Source of the DNA: Streptomyces roseoviridis
GTDB lineage: Bacteria; Actinomycetota; Actinomycetes; Streptomycetales; Streptomycetaceae
Direction of reading: 5' to 3'
Length of the DNA stretch: 64,000 nt
Assembly: GCF_039535235.1 (NCBI RefSeq)
Contig: NZ_BAAAWU010000001.1
Location: forward strand, 2,046,001-2,110,000
Below the pieces are notes generated by a model. It searched no databases. It was not told the origin of the DNA and was given only the letters and a program-made list of their open reading frames with translations. A program made the translations under genes and the position numbers. Below are positions 36,685 to 46,366 of this stretch, piece by piece; position 1 is the stretch's first letter, and the number at the start of each line of letters is the position of its first letter.

Positions 36685-36873
36685 TTACTCGGCGGGGCGG
36701 TACGGCTCGGGCGCGGTCATCAGGATGGTGCGGCGGGGGTTGGCGGTCCGGCCGGGGAGCTCGACGGCGTACTCGGGCCGGGCGCCCCGGCTCAGCTGCG
36801 CGGCGTCCTCCAGGTGGGCGAGCGTGGCGCGGCGGGGGTTGGCCGTGGTGCGGAGTACGGACGTCGTCTTCAT
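36685..36873 (-). CDS. Small basic protein with repeated TANPRR motif
   Basis: A 62-residue protein starting MKTTSVLRTTANPRRATL. A second copy, RTANPRRTIL, occurs near residue 45, so the protein has a two-fold internal motif T-A-N-P-R-R. It is basic at the N-terminus and Pro-rich at the C-terminus (MTAPEPYRPAE). No function is known to me. Codon bias is Streptomyces-like, and the motif repeat argues for a real gene. Confidence 0.55.
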   Translation of the reverse strand: MKTTSVLRTTANPRRATLAHLEDAAQLSRGARPEYAVELPGRTANPRRTILMTAPEPYRPAE

Positions 36874-37454
36874 CGCGTGTCGGACCCTTGTCTGCGGTGG
36901 GGGCGCGCCCACGCGGGCGCGGTGGACGGGGTTCCCATTCTGTAAAGCGTCAGGCTAAACATGCAATTCCCTTCGAATGCATGGCGGATTCAACGAACTA
37001 CGTGTGAGTTTGCTCACCCCAGCGGGAACAAACCGGGCATTACGCACTGCCATGAGGGGTGACCGAAACGGGCATTCCGCCACTGAACGCGCCATTCCGC
37101 TCCTGATCATCGCGACTGGGACACCCCCCGCCGTCCACCCCTTCAGGGTGATACGCCCGATTCCTCCGTGATCATGTTCTACGTGGGGTGACTCGCCGTT
37201 CACGCGTTGTCATGCCCTTCGCGCCACGCCCGGCGGACCTTGTTGGAGATCCGGCACTGTGCTGGAATTCCACGCACCGCCGCGGGTTTCAAGCCGGCGC
37301 GCAGGGGGCGCAACGCAGCGCCGGCCGAGTGGCGGGGATAGGGGGATCTGCGCCGGTCACCGACGACCACCACGGGGACGCACCGCGTCCCACACGCCGA
37401 CACCGTCCTCTCCGTTCACGCGGAGGGACGCCTGGTCCAGAGGTTGCGACGCTA
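36874..37454. other. Long regulatory region upstream of cvnA1
   Basis: About 580 bases without a convincing gene. It includes a locally AT-rich block (36930-37050), a short inverted repeat GTGAG-TTTG-CTCAC (37004-37017) and three near-identical direct repeats: CGGGCATTACGC (37034-37045), CGGGCATTCCGC (37069-37080) and CGCCATTCCGC (37090-37100). These may be binding sites controlling the conservon. The later part is GC-rich and can be read in frame with cvnA1 but lacks family similarity. Confidence 0.5.
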
Positions 37455-40400
37455 GTGCAGGGACGTTTCAAGAGGGATGGCACGGGCTCTTCCCAGGCCC
37501 GCAAGGGCCGAGGGGAAGCTCCGGCGGAGCAGGAGCCGCGTGCCGGGACCCAGCACGGTTCCCCGGCCCCGCACCCCCAGAAGCCGGGGAAGGGCGACGG
37601 CTCCGACGGTGCCGCGCGCACCACCGCCGCGGACGCCGTCGCCGAGCAGGCCCCCCTGCCCCGGCTCCAGTCCGAGAACCAGGTCGGGCCCCGAATAGCC
37701 CTGCGCAACTGGCGCATCTCCACCCGTCTGGTCGCCCTGCTGACCCTTCCGGTGGTCGCGGCGACCAGCCTCGGTGGCATCCGCATCAACGAGTCCTTGC
37801 AGGACATGGAGCAGCTGGATCACATGCAGCTGCTCACCGAGCTGACCAAGGAAGCCACCAAGTTCGCCGAGGCACTCCAGGAGGAGCGCGACCACTCCGC
37901 CGGTCCGCTCGCCAACGGCAAGTCGCCCGGCGACTACCAGGTCGACACCCCGCGCAAGAAGACGGACCGCGCCTACAAGGCCTTCCTGGAGGCCACCAAC
38001 GCGATCCCGGCGACCGAGGACGACGAGTCGCTGCGCAGCATCCGGCAGAACGTCAACCAGATCGCCTCCCAGGTCAGCCAGCTGCACGGCATCCGCGGCG
38101 AGGCGTACAAGAAGAACGTCGCCCACTCGGTGACGGTCGAGGCGTACAGCCGGCTGATCCGCTCCCTGCTCAGCCTGTCCCAGGACATGGCGCAGGCCAC
38201 CAGCAACCCGGAGATGATCAAGCGGACCCGGGCGCTCGCCGCGTTCTCGTCCGCCAAGGAGTACGCCTCCATCCAGCAGGCGATCATCGCCGCCTCGCTG
38301 CCCCCGAACGACAGCCGGGCCGCCCGGATCGAGCAGGGCGACCGCCTCTACGGCGACGCCGCGCTCACCAGTGAGGCCGTCGAGTTCAAGTCCTTCAAGG
38401 CGATCTACGAGTCGACCGGCGGCGACGCCGAGGAGCTCACCGCCTCGCTGACCAACGGCAACCCCTCGATCGAGGCCGCCGACAACTACGCGCAGCGGAT
38501 GCTGAAGTCCGACCGCGGCCTGCCCGACGTCAAGCGCGGTTACCTGAACTTCACCGACGAGTACGACACCAAGATGCGTGCCATGAACACCATCGAGGCG
38601 ACGCTGCTCGGCGAGATGGAGACCAAGGCCCGTGAGCTGCGGCAGGAGTCGCAGCGCGACGCCATCATCAACGGTGCCTTGATCCTCCTCGTCCTCGGCG
38701 TCTCGCTCGTCGGCGCCTTCGTCGTGGCCCGGTCCATGATCCGGTCGCTGCGCCGGCTCCAGGACACCGCCACCAAGGTCGCCCAGGAACGCCTGCCCGA
38801 GCTGGTCAAGCAGCTCTCCGAGTCCGACCCGCAGGACGTGGACACCTCCGTCGAGTCGGTCGGTGTGCACTCCCGCGACGAGATCGGCCAGGTGGCCGCG
38901 GCCTTCGACGACGTGCACCGCGAGGCGGTCCGCCTCGCCGCCGAGCAGGCCCTCCTCCGGGGCAACGTCAACGCGATGTTCACCAACCTCTCGCGCCGTT
39001 CCCAGGGCCTCATCCAGCGCCAGCTCTCGCTGATCTCCGAGCTCGAGTCCCGCGAGGCCGACCCGGACCAGCTGTCCTCGCTGTTCAAGCTCGACCACCT
39101 CGCGACCCGCATGCGCCGCAACGGCGAGAACCTCCTCGTCCTCGCGGGCGAGGAGCCCGGCCGCCGCTGGACCCGCCCGGTCCCGCTGGTCGACGTCCTG
39201 CGCGCCGCCGCCTCCGAGGTGGAGCAGTACGAGCGCATCGAGCTGGCCGCGGTCCCCGCGACCGAGGTCGCCGGCCGGGTCGTCAACGACCTCGTCCACC
39301 TGCTCGCCGAGCTGCTGGAGAACGCCACGTCGTTCTCCTCGCCGCAGACCAAGGTCCGCGTCACCGGTCACGCCCTGCCGGACGGCCGGGTGCTGGTCGA
39401 GATCCACGACACCGGCATCGGCCTGTCCCCCGAGGACCTCGCCGCGATCAACGAGCGGCTCGCCTCGCCGCCCACCGTGGACGTCTCCGTCTCCCGCCGC
39501 ATGGGTCTGTTCGTGGTCGGCCGCCTGTCCCTGCGGCACGGCATCCGGATCCAGCTGCGCCCGTCCGACTCGGGCGGCACCACCGCGCTCGTCATGCTCC
39601 CGGTCGACGTCGCCCACGGCGGCAAGAAGCCCGTGCCGAAGGCCGGTCCCGGCGGCCAGGGCGGTCCGGCCCCGGCCGGCCTCGCCGGCGGTCCCGGTGC
39701 GGCCGGCGGTCCGGGTGCCCCCGGCGGTCGTCCGGGCGGTGCCCCGTCCGCGCCCGGCGGCCGGCTCGGCGCCGGTGCGGCCCGTACGGCGCTGCCCGGC
39801 CGGGACGGTGCCGCGAACGGCCCGCAGGGCCAGGGCGGTCAGGCCCCCGGCGGCCCGAACCTGTTCCAGGAGCGGCCGCAGACCCCGGCTCCGGCCCAGG
39901 CCCAGGGACCGCAGACCGCGCAGCTGCCGCCCGTTCCGCAGGACCGGGGGGCGCGTCCCGGCCTCGGCGCGCCCGGCGGCCTCGTGGGCGGCGCGCAGAG
40001 CGCGATCCCGTCCCGCACGGACGTCTGGGGCGGCCAGGGCAACGCCCGCGGCAACGCTCAGAACACCGACCGGAACGGCCAGAACGGCCTGAACGGCGGC
40101 CAGGGCCCGCAGGCCCCGGCACCGCAGGAGCCGCGCCCGGCCCAGAACGGCTTCCCGCGCGCGGAGCTGCCCGGCGGCAACCCGCAGCCGCAGCACCCGC
40201 AGCGGCCGCAGGCCGCCAGCTGGGGCAGCAACGACCAGGCGCAGCCGGTCCGCAGGCCGCAGCAGGACATGACGCCGCTGGACGCGCCGCGCGGTCACGA
40301 GGAGCCGGAGAACCAGGGCCGTCACGCGCAGCCGCAGGGTCCCGGTTCCACGGGCCAGTTCGCCCGCCCGGACTTCGGGGCGCCGCAGCAGGCCCCGCAG

Positions 40401-41240
40401 GGCTACCAGGGCGGCGCGCAGGACCCGGCGTCCACCGCGCAGTTCCCGCGGCCGGACTTCGGGGCGCCCCAGCAGGCGCAGCACGCCCCGCAGCAGGCTC
40501 CGCAGCAGCAGGCGTACGGCCACCAGCCGTTCGTGCCGCAGGCCCAGGCGCCCCAGCAGGCCCCGCAGCAGCAGGCCCCGCAGCAGCCTTCGCGCCGGCA
40601 CGCGGCCGGCGAGCCGCAGCAGCAGCCCCGTCAGCCGCAGCTCCAGCAGCCGCGTCAGCCGGAGGCCCTGCCGCCGGCGGGTGCCGGTGACGGCCGCACG
40701 CCGCTGTACGACACGCTGGAGACCAACTGGTTCCGCCAGGAGCAGGGCCAGGGCCAGACGCCCGCCCCGGCGGCGCCCCAGTCCCCGGCGCCGCGGCAGG
40801 ACCCGTCGCGGGGCGTGCCGGAGGCCGAGCGGACGATGCAGTCCCCCGTGGTCGGGCAGCGACCCGGAACGGACGCCGCGCAGCGGCCGGGGGCGGCTGT
40901 CCCGCAGCAGCCCGAGGCGGGGCGGCAGAACACCAACGGCGGGGCCGCCTGGCGGACCTCTCCCAACGACGAGCTGGTGCGCCAGGCCGAGCGGGTGCGC
41001 AAGCCCGCGGCCGGCGGTGTCACCACCTCGGGGCTTCCGCGGCGCGTGCCGCGGGCCAACCTCGTGCCCGGGACAGCCCAGGAGCAGGCCCACACGGCCG
41101 GCCCCCAGGTCTCCCGCGCACCCGACGACGTCCGCGGCCGGCTCACCAATCTGCGCCGCGGTATCCAGCAGGGCCGGCAGGCGGGCAACTCCACCACGGG
41201 TTCCTTCCCTCTCGGCCCGACCCAGCAGCAGGAGCGATAG
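37455..41240 (+). CDS. cvnA1: Conservon sensor-kinase-like protein CvnA1
   Basis: About 1261 residues from a GTG giving VQGRFKRDG; a longer reading adds an unlikely leader. After a disordered N-terminus comes one membrane helix (about 91-108), an extracytoplasmic helical sensor of the NIT-like type, a second membrane helix (about 402-425) and a HAMP-like linker. The GHKL ATPase domain follows, with LAELLENATSFSSPQ (N-box, about 612) and DTGIGLSPEDL (G1, about 651). The last 540 residues are a Gln/Pro/Gly-rich low-complexity tail ending in a conserved VSRAPDDVRGRLTNLRRG block. No phosphoacceptor His box is clear. In the conservon model CvnA binds the CvnB-C-D complex at the membrane. The start is preceded by GAGG about 12 bases away. 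Confidence 0.9.
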   Translation: MQGRFKRDGTGSSQARKGRGEAPAEQEPRAGTQHGSPAPHPQKPGKGDGSDGAARTTAADAVAEQAPLPRLQSENQVGPRIALRNWRISTRLVALLTLPVVAATSLGGIRINESLQDMEQLDHMQLLTELTKEATKFAEALQEERDHSAGPLANGKSPGDYQVDTPRKKTDRAYKAFLEATNAIPATEDDESLRSIRQNVNQIASQVSQLHGIRGEAYKKNVAHSVTVEAYSRLIRSLLSLSQDMAQATSNPEMIKRTRALAAFSSAKEYASIQQAIIAASLPPNDSRAARIEQGDRLYGDAALTSEAVEFKSFKAIYESTGGDAEELTASLTNGNPSIEAADNYAQRMLKSDRGLPDVKRGYLNFTDEYDTKMRAMNTIEATLLGEMETKARELRQESQRDAIINGALILLVLGVSLVGAFVVARSMIRSLRRLQDTATKVAQERLPELVKQLSESDPQDVDTSVESVGVHSRDEIGQVAAAFDDVHREAVRLAAEQALLRGNVNAMFTNLSRRSQGLIQRQLSLISELESREADPDQLSSLFKLDHLATRMRRNGENLLVLAGEEPGRRWTRPVPLVDVLRAAASEVEQYERIELAAVPATEVAGRVVNDLVHLLAELLENATSFSSPQTKVRVTGHALPDGRVLVEIHDTGIGLSPEDLAAINERLASPPTVDVSVSRRMGLFVVGRLSLRHGIRIQLRPSDSGGTTALVMLPVDVAHGGKKPVPKAGPGGQGGPAPAGLAGGPGAAGGPGAPGGRPGGAPSAPGGRLGAGAARTALPGRDGAANGPQGQGGQAPGGPNLFQERPQTPAPAQAQGPQTAQLPPVPQDRGARPGLGAPGGLVGGAQSAIPSRTDVWGGQGNARGNAQNTDRNGQNGLNGGQGPQAPAPQEPRPAQNGFPRAELPGGNPQPQHPQRPQAASWGSNDQAQPVRRPQQDMTPLDAPRGHEEPENQGRHAQPQGPGSTGQFARPDFGAPQQAPQGYQGGAQDPASTAQFPRPDFGAPQQAQHAPQQAPQQQAYGHQPFVPQAQAPQQAPQQQAPQQPSRRHAAGEPQQQPRQPQLQQPRQPEALPPAGAGDGRTPLYDTLETNWFRQEQGQGQTPAPAAPQSPAPRQDPSRGVPEAERTMQSPVVGQRPGTDAAQRPGAAVPQQPEAGRQNTNGGAAWRTSPNDELVRQAERVRKPAAGGVTTSGLPRRVPRANLVPGTAQEQAHTAGPQVSRAPDDVRGRLTNLRRGIQQGRQAGNSTTGSFPLGPTQQQER

Positions 41241-41663
41241 TTGAGCGCGATGAGCCAGGCGGCGCAGAACCTGAACTGGTTGATCACCAACTTCGTGGAC
41301 AACACCCCCGGGGTGTCCCACACGGTGGTGGTCTCCGCCGACGGACTGCTCCTTGCCATGTCCGAAGGGTTCCCCCGTGACCGTGCCGACCAGCTGGCGG
41401 CGGTCGCGTCCGGGCTGACCTCGCTGACCGCGGGGGCGTCCCGGATCTTCGAGGGCGGGCCCGTCGCCCAGACCGTCGTGGAGATGGAGCGCGGTTTCCT
41501 CTTCCTGATGTCCGTCTCGGACGGTTCCTCGCTGGCCGTGCTCGCCCACCCGGAGTGCGACATCGGCCTCGTGGGCTACGAGATGGCGCTCCTCGTGGAC
41601 CGGGCGGGCTCCGTGCTCACCCCGGATCTGCGGGCGGAGCTCCAGGGCAGCCTGCTCCACTAG
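41241..41663 (+). CDS. cvnB1: Roadblock/LC7 protein CvnB1
   Basis: A 140-residue roadblock-fold protein (SQAAQNLNWLITNFVDNTPGV, SADGLLLAMSEGFPRDRAD, ending LTPDLRAELQGSLLH). Roadblock proteins act as scaffolds or regulators for the partner small GTPase. The start is a TTG immediately after the cvnA1 TAG, matching the GTG used in cvnB2 at the same place; ATG three codons in is the alternative. About 95 percent identical to CvnB2 by eye. Confidence 0.92.
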   Translation: MSAMSQAAQNLNWLITNFVDNTPGVSHTVVVSADGLLLAMSEGFPRDRADQLAAVASGLTSLTAGASRIFEGGPVAQTVVEMERGFLFLMSVSDGSSLAVLAHPECDIGLVGYEMALLVDRAGSVLTPDLRAELQGSLLH

Positions 41664-41816
41664 TCCGGCTCCTCACGTCCGTACCCGAAACGACACGCCG
41701 CAGGGCGGTGCGCCCCTCCGCACCGCCCCGTACCGTTCACCGTCCGGCCGCCCCACCCGGCCCCCCACCGGCCCCATCAGACGGCAGAGGCCTCTGCCGT
41801 CACGCCCGGAGGATTC

Positions 41817-42224
41817 ATGACCCCGCCCCCCGCCTCTCACGATCCGTACGGCGCCTCGATAGACGACCCGTACGGACCTGAGGGCGACCAGCCGCTGGTC
41901 CGTCCGTACGCGATGACCGGCGGCCGGACCCGGCCGCGCTACCAGCTCGCCATCGAGGCGCTGGTCAGCACCACGGCCGACCCCGCGCACCTGGCCACCC
42001 TGCTTCCCGAGCACCAGCGGATCTGCCACCTGTGCCGTGAGGTGAAGTCGGTGGCGGAGGTGTCGGCGCTCCTGTCGATGCCGCTCGGCGTCGCCCGCAT
42101 CCTCGTGGCCGACCTGGCCGAGGCGGGCATGGTGGCCATCCACCAGCCGGGCAACGGAGAGGCCGGCGGCACGCCGGACGTGACACTGCTCGAAAGGGTG
42201 CTCAGTGGACTTCGCAAGCTCTAG
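41817..42224 (+). CDS. cvnC1: DUF742 protein CvnC1
   Basis: A 135-residue protein with the DUF742 winged-helix-like domain (LVRPYAMTGGRTRPRYQLAIEALV, HQRICHLCREVKSVAEVSALLSMPLGVARILVADLAEAG). It starts at ATG behind CGGAGGATTC. The last 20 bases overlap cvnD1. Its N-terminal Gly/Pro/Tyr linker is much shorter than in CvnC2. The CxxC (CHLC) pair is shared with the paralogue. Confidence 0.92.
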   Translation: MTPPPASHDPYGASIDDPYGPEGDQPLVRPYAMTGGRTRPRYQLAIEALVSTTADPAHLATLLPEHQRICHLCREVKSVAEVSALLSMPLGVARILVADLAEAGMVAIHQPGNGEAGGTPDVTLLERVLSGLRKL

Positions 42225-42795
42225 CGGCGGCTCCGTTCCGCAGAGTCGTTCGACCACCAGCGCGAAGATCGTGGTGGCCGGCGGCTTCGGCGTGGGCAAG
42301 ACCACGTTCGTCGGCGCGGTCTCCGAGATCAATCCGCTGCGGACCGAGGCCGTGATGACGGCGGCTTCGGCGGGCATCGACGACCTGACGCACACCGGGG
42401 GCAAGACCACCACCACGGTGGCCATGGACTTCGGCCGCATCACCCTGGACCAGGACCTGATCCTGTACCTGTTCGGTACGCCCGGTCAGGACCGCTTCTG
42501 GTTCATGTGGGACGACCTGGTCCGCGGTGCCATCGGCGCCGTCGTGCTGGTCGACACCCGGCGTCTCGCCGACTGCTTCCCGGCGGTCGACTACTTCGAG
42601 AACTCGGGCCTTCCTTTCGTGATCGCCCTGAACGGTTTCGACGGCCACCAGCCGTACGCGCCCGACGAGGTCCGTGAGGCCCTCCAGATCGGTCCCGACA
42701 CCCCGATCATCACGACGGATGCCCGTCACCGCGCGGACGCCAAGAGCGCGCTCATCACCCTCGTCGAGCACGCCCTCATGGCGCGTCTGAAGTAG
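42205..42795 (+). CDS. cvnD1: Conservon small GTPase CvnD1
   Basis: A 196-residue Ras/MglA-like GTPase. The P-loop is GGFGVGKTT (residues about 26-34), the G3 motif is GTPGQDRFW, and the G4 motif is NGFD, in place of NKxD. There is no lipidation site or membrane segment. The GTG start lies within the end of cvnC1, so the two are translationally coupled. Over 95 percent identical to CvnD2; it differs mainly by a three-residue N-terminal insertion. Confidence 0.93.
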   Translation: MDFASSSGGSVPQSRSTTSAKIVVAGGFGVGKTTFVGAVSEINPLRTEAVMTAASAGIDDLTHTGGKTTTTVAMDFGRITLDQDLILYLFGTPGQDRFWFMWDDLVRGAIGAVVLVDTRRLADCFPAVDYFENSGLPFVIALNGFDGHQPYAPDEVREALQIGPDTPIITTDARHRADAKSALITLVEHALMARLK

Positions 42796-43146
42796 TACAC
42801 ATCAAGTAGAAGTCGATATACGGCAGTTGTCGTAGAGGTTTTGGGGGCGGTCTGTGTCCTTCGACACGACCGCCCCGGGGTTCATAACATTTCGACAGAG
42901 AATTGGGGCGCCTCGGACACCCGACGCATCCGATCGGTGCCGCTGCGCTCACATGAGCCCCGCTTTTTGGCGGGGCTCGCTCTTTATGCCCGTTTTATCT
43001 CGGGTCGGAGCCAGAAAAACCGGCTGCTCCGCACTGTTTGGAAGGGACCCCCTTCACGTGCTGCAATTCATGAACTCCCGAGTAGTACGGCCCTGAACGA
43101 AACACCGGCACAACGTAGGTGCCGACGCCGAGAGGTTGTTGGTCGA
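42796..43146. other. Inter-conservon region
   Basis: 350 bases between cvnD1 and cvnA2 that must hold the terminator of the first and promoter of the second conservon. It has an AT-rich start (TACACATCAAGTAGAAG), a G-rich tract and the hairpin at 42955-42978. No gene with ribosome-binding site or codon bias was found. Confidence 0.5.
42955..42978 (+). terminator. Hairpin with T-rich loop between conservons
   Basis: GAGCCCCGC pairs with GCGGGGCTC around TTTTTG, followed by a T-rich CGCTCTTTATG. It could end cvn1 or act as leader attenuation for cvnA2. Confidence 0.55.
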
Positions 43147-46100
43147 GTGAGGCGAAGCAAGGAAAGCTCCGCAGAGCAGCAGGCGCGGGGCAACTTCACG
43201 CCGCCGTCCCGCCCGGGGTTCACGCCCGTGGACGAGCCCGTGACGCCCCCGGCCCCGAGCCGCAAGGGCAGCTCCAGCAAGCTGTCCCCGCGCAACTGGC
43301 GCGTGCCCACCAGGCTGAACGCGATCCTCCTCATACCCGTGCTCGTCGGCCTGGTCATGGGCGGCTTCCAGGTGAAGACCGCCATCGACACCTGGCAGGA
43401 GGCGAAGGACGCCGAGAAGACGGCGCTCATCGTGCGCGCCGCCTCGGAGTACAGCCAGGCGCTGCTCAACGAGCGTGACCTGACCGCCATCCCGCTGCTC
43501 AAGGCCAAGAACGCCGGCGACCGGGAGACCGACGAGGTCACCCAGGCGTACGCCGCCACCGACGCCGCCAAGCTGAAGTTCGACGAGGCGGCCAAGAACC
43601 TGCCGAGCGGACAGGGCCTGGAGCGCCGCCTCGGCCTGTTCCGCAGCGCCGAGCCCAAGCTCACGGAGCTGCGCAAGGTCGCCTACACCCGGGCGCTCGA
43701 CCCGGTGAACACCCAGCGCGGCTACACCGAGGTCCAGCACTACCTGATGGAGTTCTCCAACGAGCTCGGTCTGGGCACCGGCAACATCACCAGCTACGGC
43801 CGTACGGTCTACGCGATCCAGCTCGCGAAGGCCGCCGAGTCCCTGCAGCGGTCGATCGGCACCCAGCTGCTGGTCCGTCCCTCCAAGAAGGACGACGTCT
43901 TCGCGCAGCAGTCGGTTGCGTTCAACTCGTACAACTACCTGGAGCAGATCGCCCTCGGCGAGTACCAGTCGGGTGGCACCGAGGCCGACGTGGAGCGGCT
44001 GAAGAAGGTCATGGCGGCCAAGGCCACCGAGGGCTCCCGGAAGATGGCCGCGGCCGGCGTCGAACTGCCCAAGGACGCCTCCGGCTCCGTCTACGGCGGC
44101 GCGGCCCAGCTGATCGGCTCCGCGAAGGACGCCGACGCGCTCGCGGACCTCAAGCAGCAGGGCATCACCGCCGAGACCTGGATGGCCATCGCCACCGCCA
44201 AGTTCGACGGCTACACCGAGGTCGAGAAGGAGCTCGTCGACAAGGCCGTGACCGAGGCCGCCGACATCGCCGGCGACGCCCAGACCGACGCCTGGGTCAA
44301 CGGCGGCATCGTCGTGATCGCCCTGCTCGCCGCCTTCATCCTGGCCGGCATGATGGCCCGCCAGATGAGCCGCTCGATGAGCGAGCTGCGCACCGCGGCC
44401 TTCTCCATCGCCGAGCAGCGCCTGCCGATGCTGGTCGACCAGCTCTCCCGCACCGAGCCGGGCCGGGTCGACACCCGCGTGCAGCCCATCCCGATCGACT
44501 CCCAGGACGAGATCGGCGAGGTCGCCCGCGCCTTCGACCAGGTGCACCGCGAGGCCGTCCGGCTCGCCGCCGAGCAGGCCATGCTCCGCGGCAACGTCAA
44601 CGCGATCTTCACCAACCTCTCGCGCCGCAACCAGTCGCTCATCGAGGGCCAGCTGACCCTCATCACCGACCTGGAGAACAACGAGGCCGACCCGGACCAG
44701 CTGGAGAACCTCTTCAAGCTGGACCACCTGGCGACCCGTATGCGCCGCAACGGCGAGAACCTCCTCGTCCTCGCCGGCGAGGAGCCCGGCCGCCGCTGGG
44801 ACCAGCCGGTCCCGCTGGTCGACGTCATGCGCGCCGCCTCCTCCGAGGTGGAGCAGTACGAGCGCATCGAGCTGGCCGGCGTCCCGGACGCCGAGATCCA
44901 CGGCCAGGCCGTGACCGACCTCGTGCACCTGCTCGCCGAGCTCCTGGAGAACGCCACCACGTTCTCCTCCCCGCAGACCAAGGTCCGGGTCACCGCGACC
45001 CGCCTGCCCGACGGCCGCGTCATGGTCGAGATCCACGACAAGGGCATCGGCCTGACCGCCGAGGACTTCGCGGACATCAACCACAAGCTGGCCAACCCGC
45101 CGACCGTGGACGCCGCCGTCTCGCAGCGCATGGGCCTGTTCGTGGTCGGCCGCCTCGCCGACCGGCACGGCATCCGGGTCCAGCTGCGCCCCTCGGGCGA
45201 GCAGGCCGGCACGACCTCGCTGGTCATGCTGCCGGACGCGATCACGCACGGCGGTGGCGGCGAGCAGCCGGTGCAGGACGACTTCACCGTCTCGCAGATC
45301 ATCCCGCAGCAGGCACAGCACGCCTTCGAGCCGCAGGCGCAGCCGATGCGGACCGCGGCCGAGCTCGGCTTCGACGACTCGCGCTACGAGCAGCCGGCCG
45401 ACGACCGCCAGCTGGACCCGGTGAACCGCTCCCTGATGCGCGAGGAGCGCCGGGCGGCCCTCGGGGCCCAGGTGCAGCACGGCGACGACCGCCCGCTGTA
45501 CGGGGACGAGACGGACGCCTCCGGGCAGCAGACGTACGTACCGCAGGAGCACCAGCAGGAGTACGGCGCGGAGCAGTCCGCCGAGTACCCGCAGGAGTAC
45601 GCCCAGGACTACGGGCAGGACTACCCGCAGGGCCAGGACGCCTACGGCTTCCCGCAGCAGGGGTACGAGCAGTACGAGCAGCCCGCCGACGGCTACCGCG
45701 AGCAGGCATATGCGGAAGCCTCGTACGACGCCGGCGCGAGCGGCCACGGCGGATACCAGAACGGCTACGAACCCCAGCCCCACCAGGGGGACTGGCAGCA
45801 GCAGACCGGCTACGGCGACGGCTACGCGCAGCAGTTCGGGACCGAATCGGAATCTGCCCAGGCCGCTCCCGAACAGGACCGTGACCGCGTAGGCTTCGAC
45901 CGTCCGGGTGCCACGCCGAGTCCCTCCCCGGACGCCGGCCACGCGCTGACCGACGCCGGTCTGCCGCGCCGCGGCAGCGTCGCCCCGCAGGCGCCGCAGA
46001 CCCCGCAGGCGCCGCAGTCCGCGCCGCCGGCCCAGTCCGCGGGTCCGGCCGGAAACGAAGCCGACGGCACCGGGGACTGGCGCTCCGCCAACGACGAGCG

Positions 46101-46365
46101 CTGGTCCCGGGCCGAGAAGCTCCGCGACCCGAAGGCGGGCGGGGTCACCCCCTCCGGTCTTCCCCGACGGGTCCCCAAGGCCAACCTGGTCGAAGGGGCC
46201 GCGGAGCAGACCCCGCAGGGCGGCCCACAGGTCTCCCGCGCACCGGAGGACGTGCGGGGCAGGTTGAGCAACCTGCGCCGCGGAGTCCAGCAGGGGCGCA
46301 GCGGGGGTACGGACACGAACGGATCGGGCCTCGGCCCGGGCAACACCTACAACCAGGAGCGTTAG
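43147..46365 (+). CDS. cvnA2: Conservon sensor-kinase-like protein CvnA2
   Basis: About 1072 residues from a GTG giving VRRSKESSAEQQARGN, with GAGAGGTTG about 12 bases upstream as in cvnA1. Layout: membrane helix at about 56-76, extracytoplasmic helical sensor differing clearly from CvnA1, second membrane helix at about 380-405, and a GHKL ATPase nearly identical to CvnA1 in the HREAVRLAAEQ, FTNLSRR, LATRMRRNGENLLVLAGEEPG and LAELLENATTFSSPQ blocks. The tail from about residue 700 is Gln/Tyr/Glu-rich (many QEY and QDY), unlike the Pro/Gln tail of CvnA1, but it ends with the same VSRAPEDVRGRLSNLRRG block. Confidence 0.9.
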   Translation: MRRSKESSAEQQARGNFTPPSRPGFTPVDEPVTPPAPSRKGSSSKLSPRNWRVPTRLNAILLIPVLVGLVMGGFQVKTAIDTWQEAKDAEKTALIVRAASEYSQALLNERDLTAIPLLKAKNAGDRETDEVTQAYAATDAAKLKFDEAAKNLPSGQGLERRLGLFRSAEPKLTELRKVAYTRALDPVNTQRGYTEVQHYLMEFSNELGLGTGNITSYGRTVYAIQLAKAAESLQRSIGTQLLVRPSKKDDVFAQQSVAFNSYNYLEQIALGEYQSGGTEADVERLKKVMAAKATEGSRKMAAAGVELPKDASGSVYGGAAQLIGSAKDADALADLKQQGITAETWMAIATAKFDGYTEVEKELVDKAVTEAADIAGDAQTDAWVNGGIVVIALLAAFILAGMMARQMSRSMSELRTAAFSIAEQRLPMLVDQLSRTEPGRVDTRVQPIPIDSQDEIGEVARAFDQVHREAVRLAAEQAMLRGNVNAIFTNLSRRNQSLIEGQLTLITDLENNEADPDQLENLFKLDHLATRMRRNGENLLVLAGEEPGRRWDQPVPLVDVMRAASSEVEQYERIELAGVPDAEIHGQAVTDLVHLLAELLENATTFSSPQTKVRVTATRLPDGRVMVEIHDKGIGLTAEDFADINHKLANPPTVDAAVSQRMGLFVVGRLADRHGIRVQLRPSGEQAGTTSLVMLPDAITHGGGGEQPVQDDFTVSQIIPQQAQHAFEPQAQPMRTAAELGFDDSRYEQPADDRQLDPVNRSLMREERRAALGAQVQHGDDRPLYGDETDASGQQTYVPQEHQQEYGAEQSAEYPQEYAQDYGQDYPQGQDAYGFPQQGYEQYEQPADGYREQAYAEASYDAGASGHGGYQNGYEPQPHQGDWQQQTGYGDGYAQQFGTESESAQAAPEQDRDRVGFDRPGATPSPSPDAGHALTDAGLPRRGSVAPQAPQTPQAPQSAPPAQSAGPAGNEADGTGDWRSANDERWSRAEKLRDPKAGGVTPSGLPRRVPKANLVEGAAEQTPQGGPQVSRAPEDVRGRLSNLRRGVQQGRSGGTDTNGSGLGPGNTYNQER

Positions 46366-46366
46366 T

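Noticed and set aside
36960-37187. Small open frames between the TANPRR gene and cvnA1
   Set aside because: No ribosome-binding site, no codon bias; the region is better explained as regulatory DNA.
40360-40640. CRISPR-like pattern of CCGCAGCAG repeats in cvnA1
   Set aside because: Units are short, irregular and in frame, coding for Pro/Gln-rich low-complexity tail; no spacer-repeat periodicity and no cas genes.
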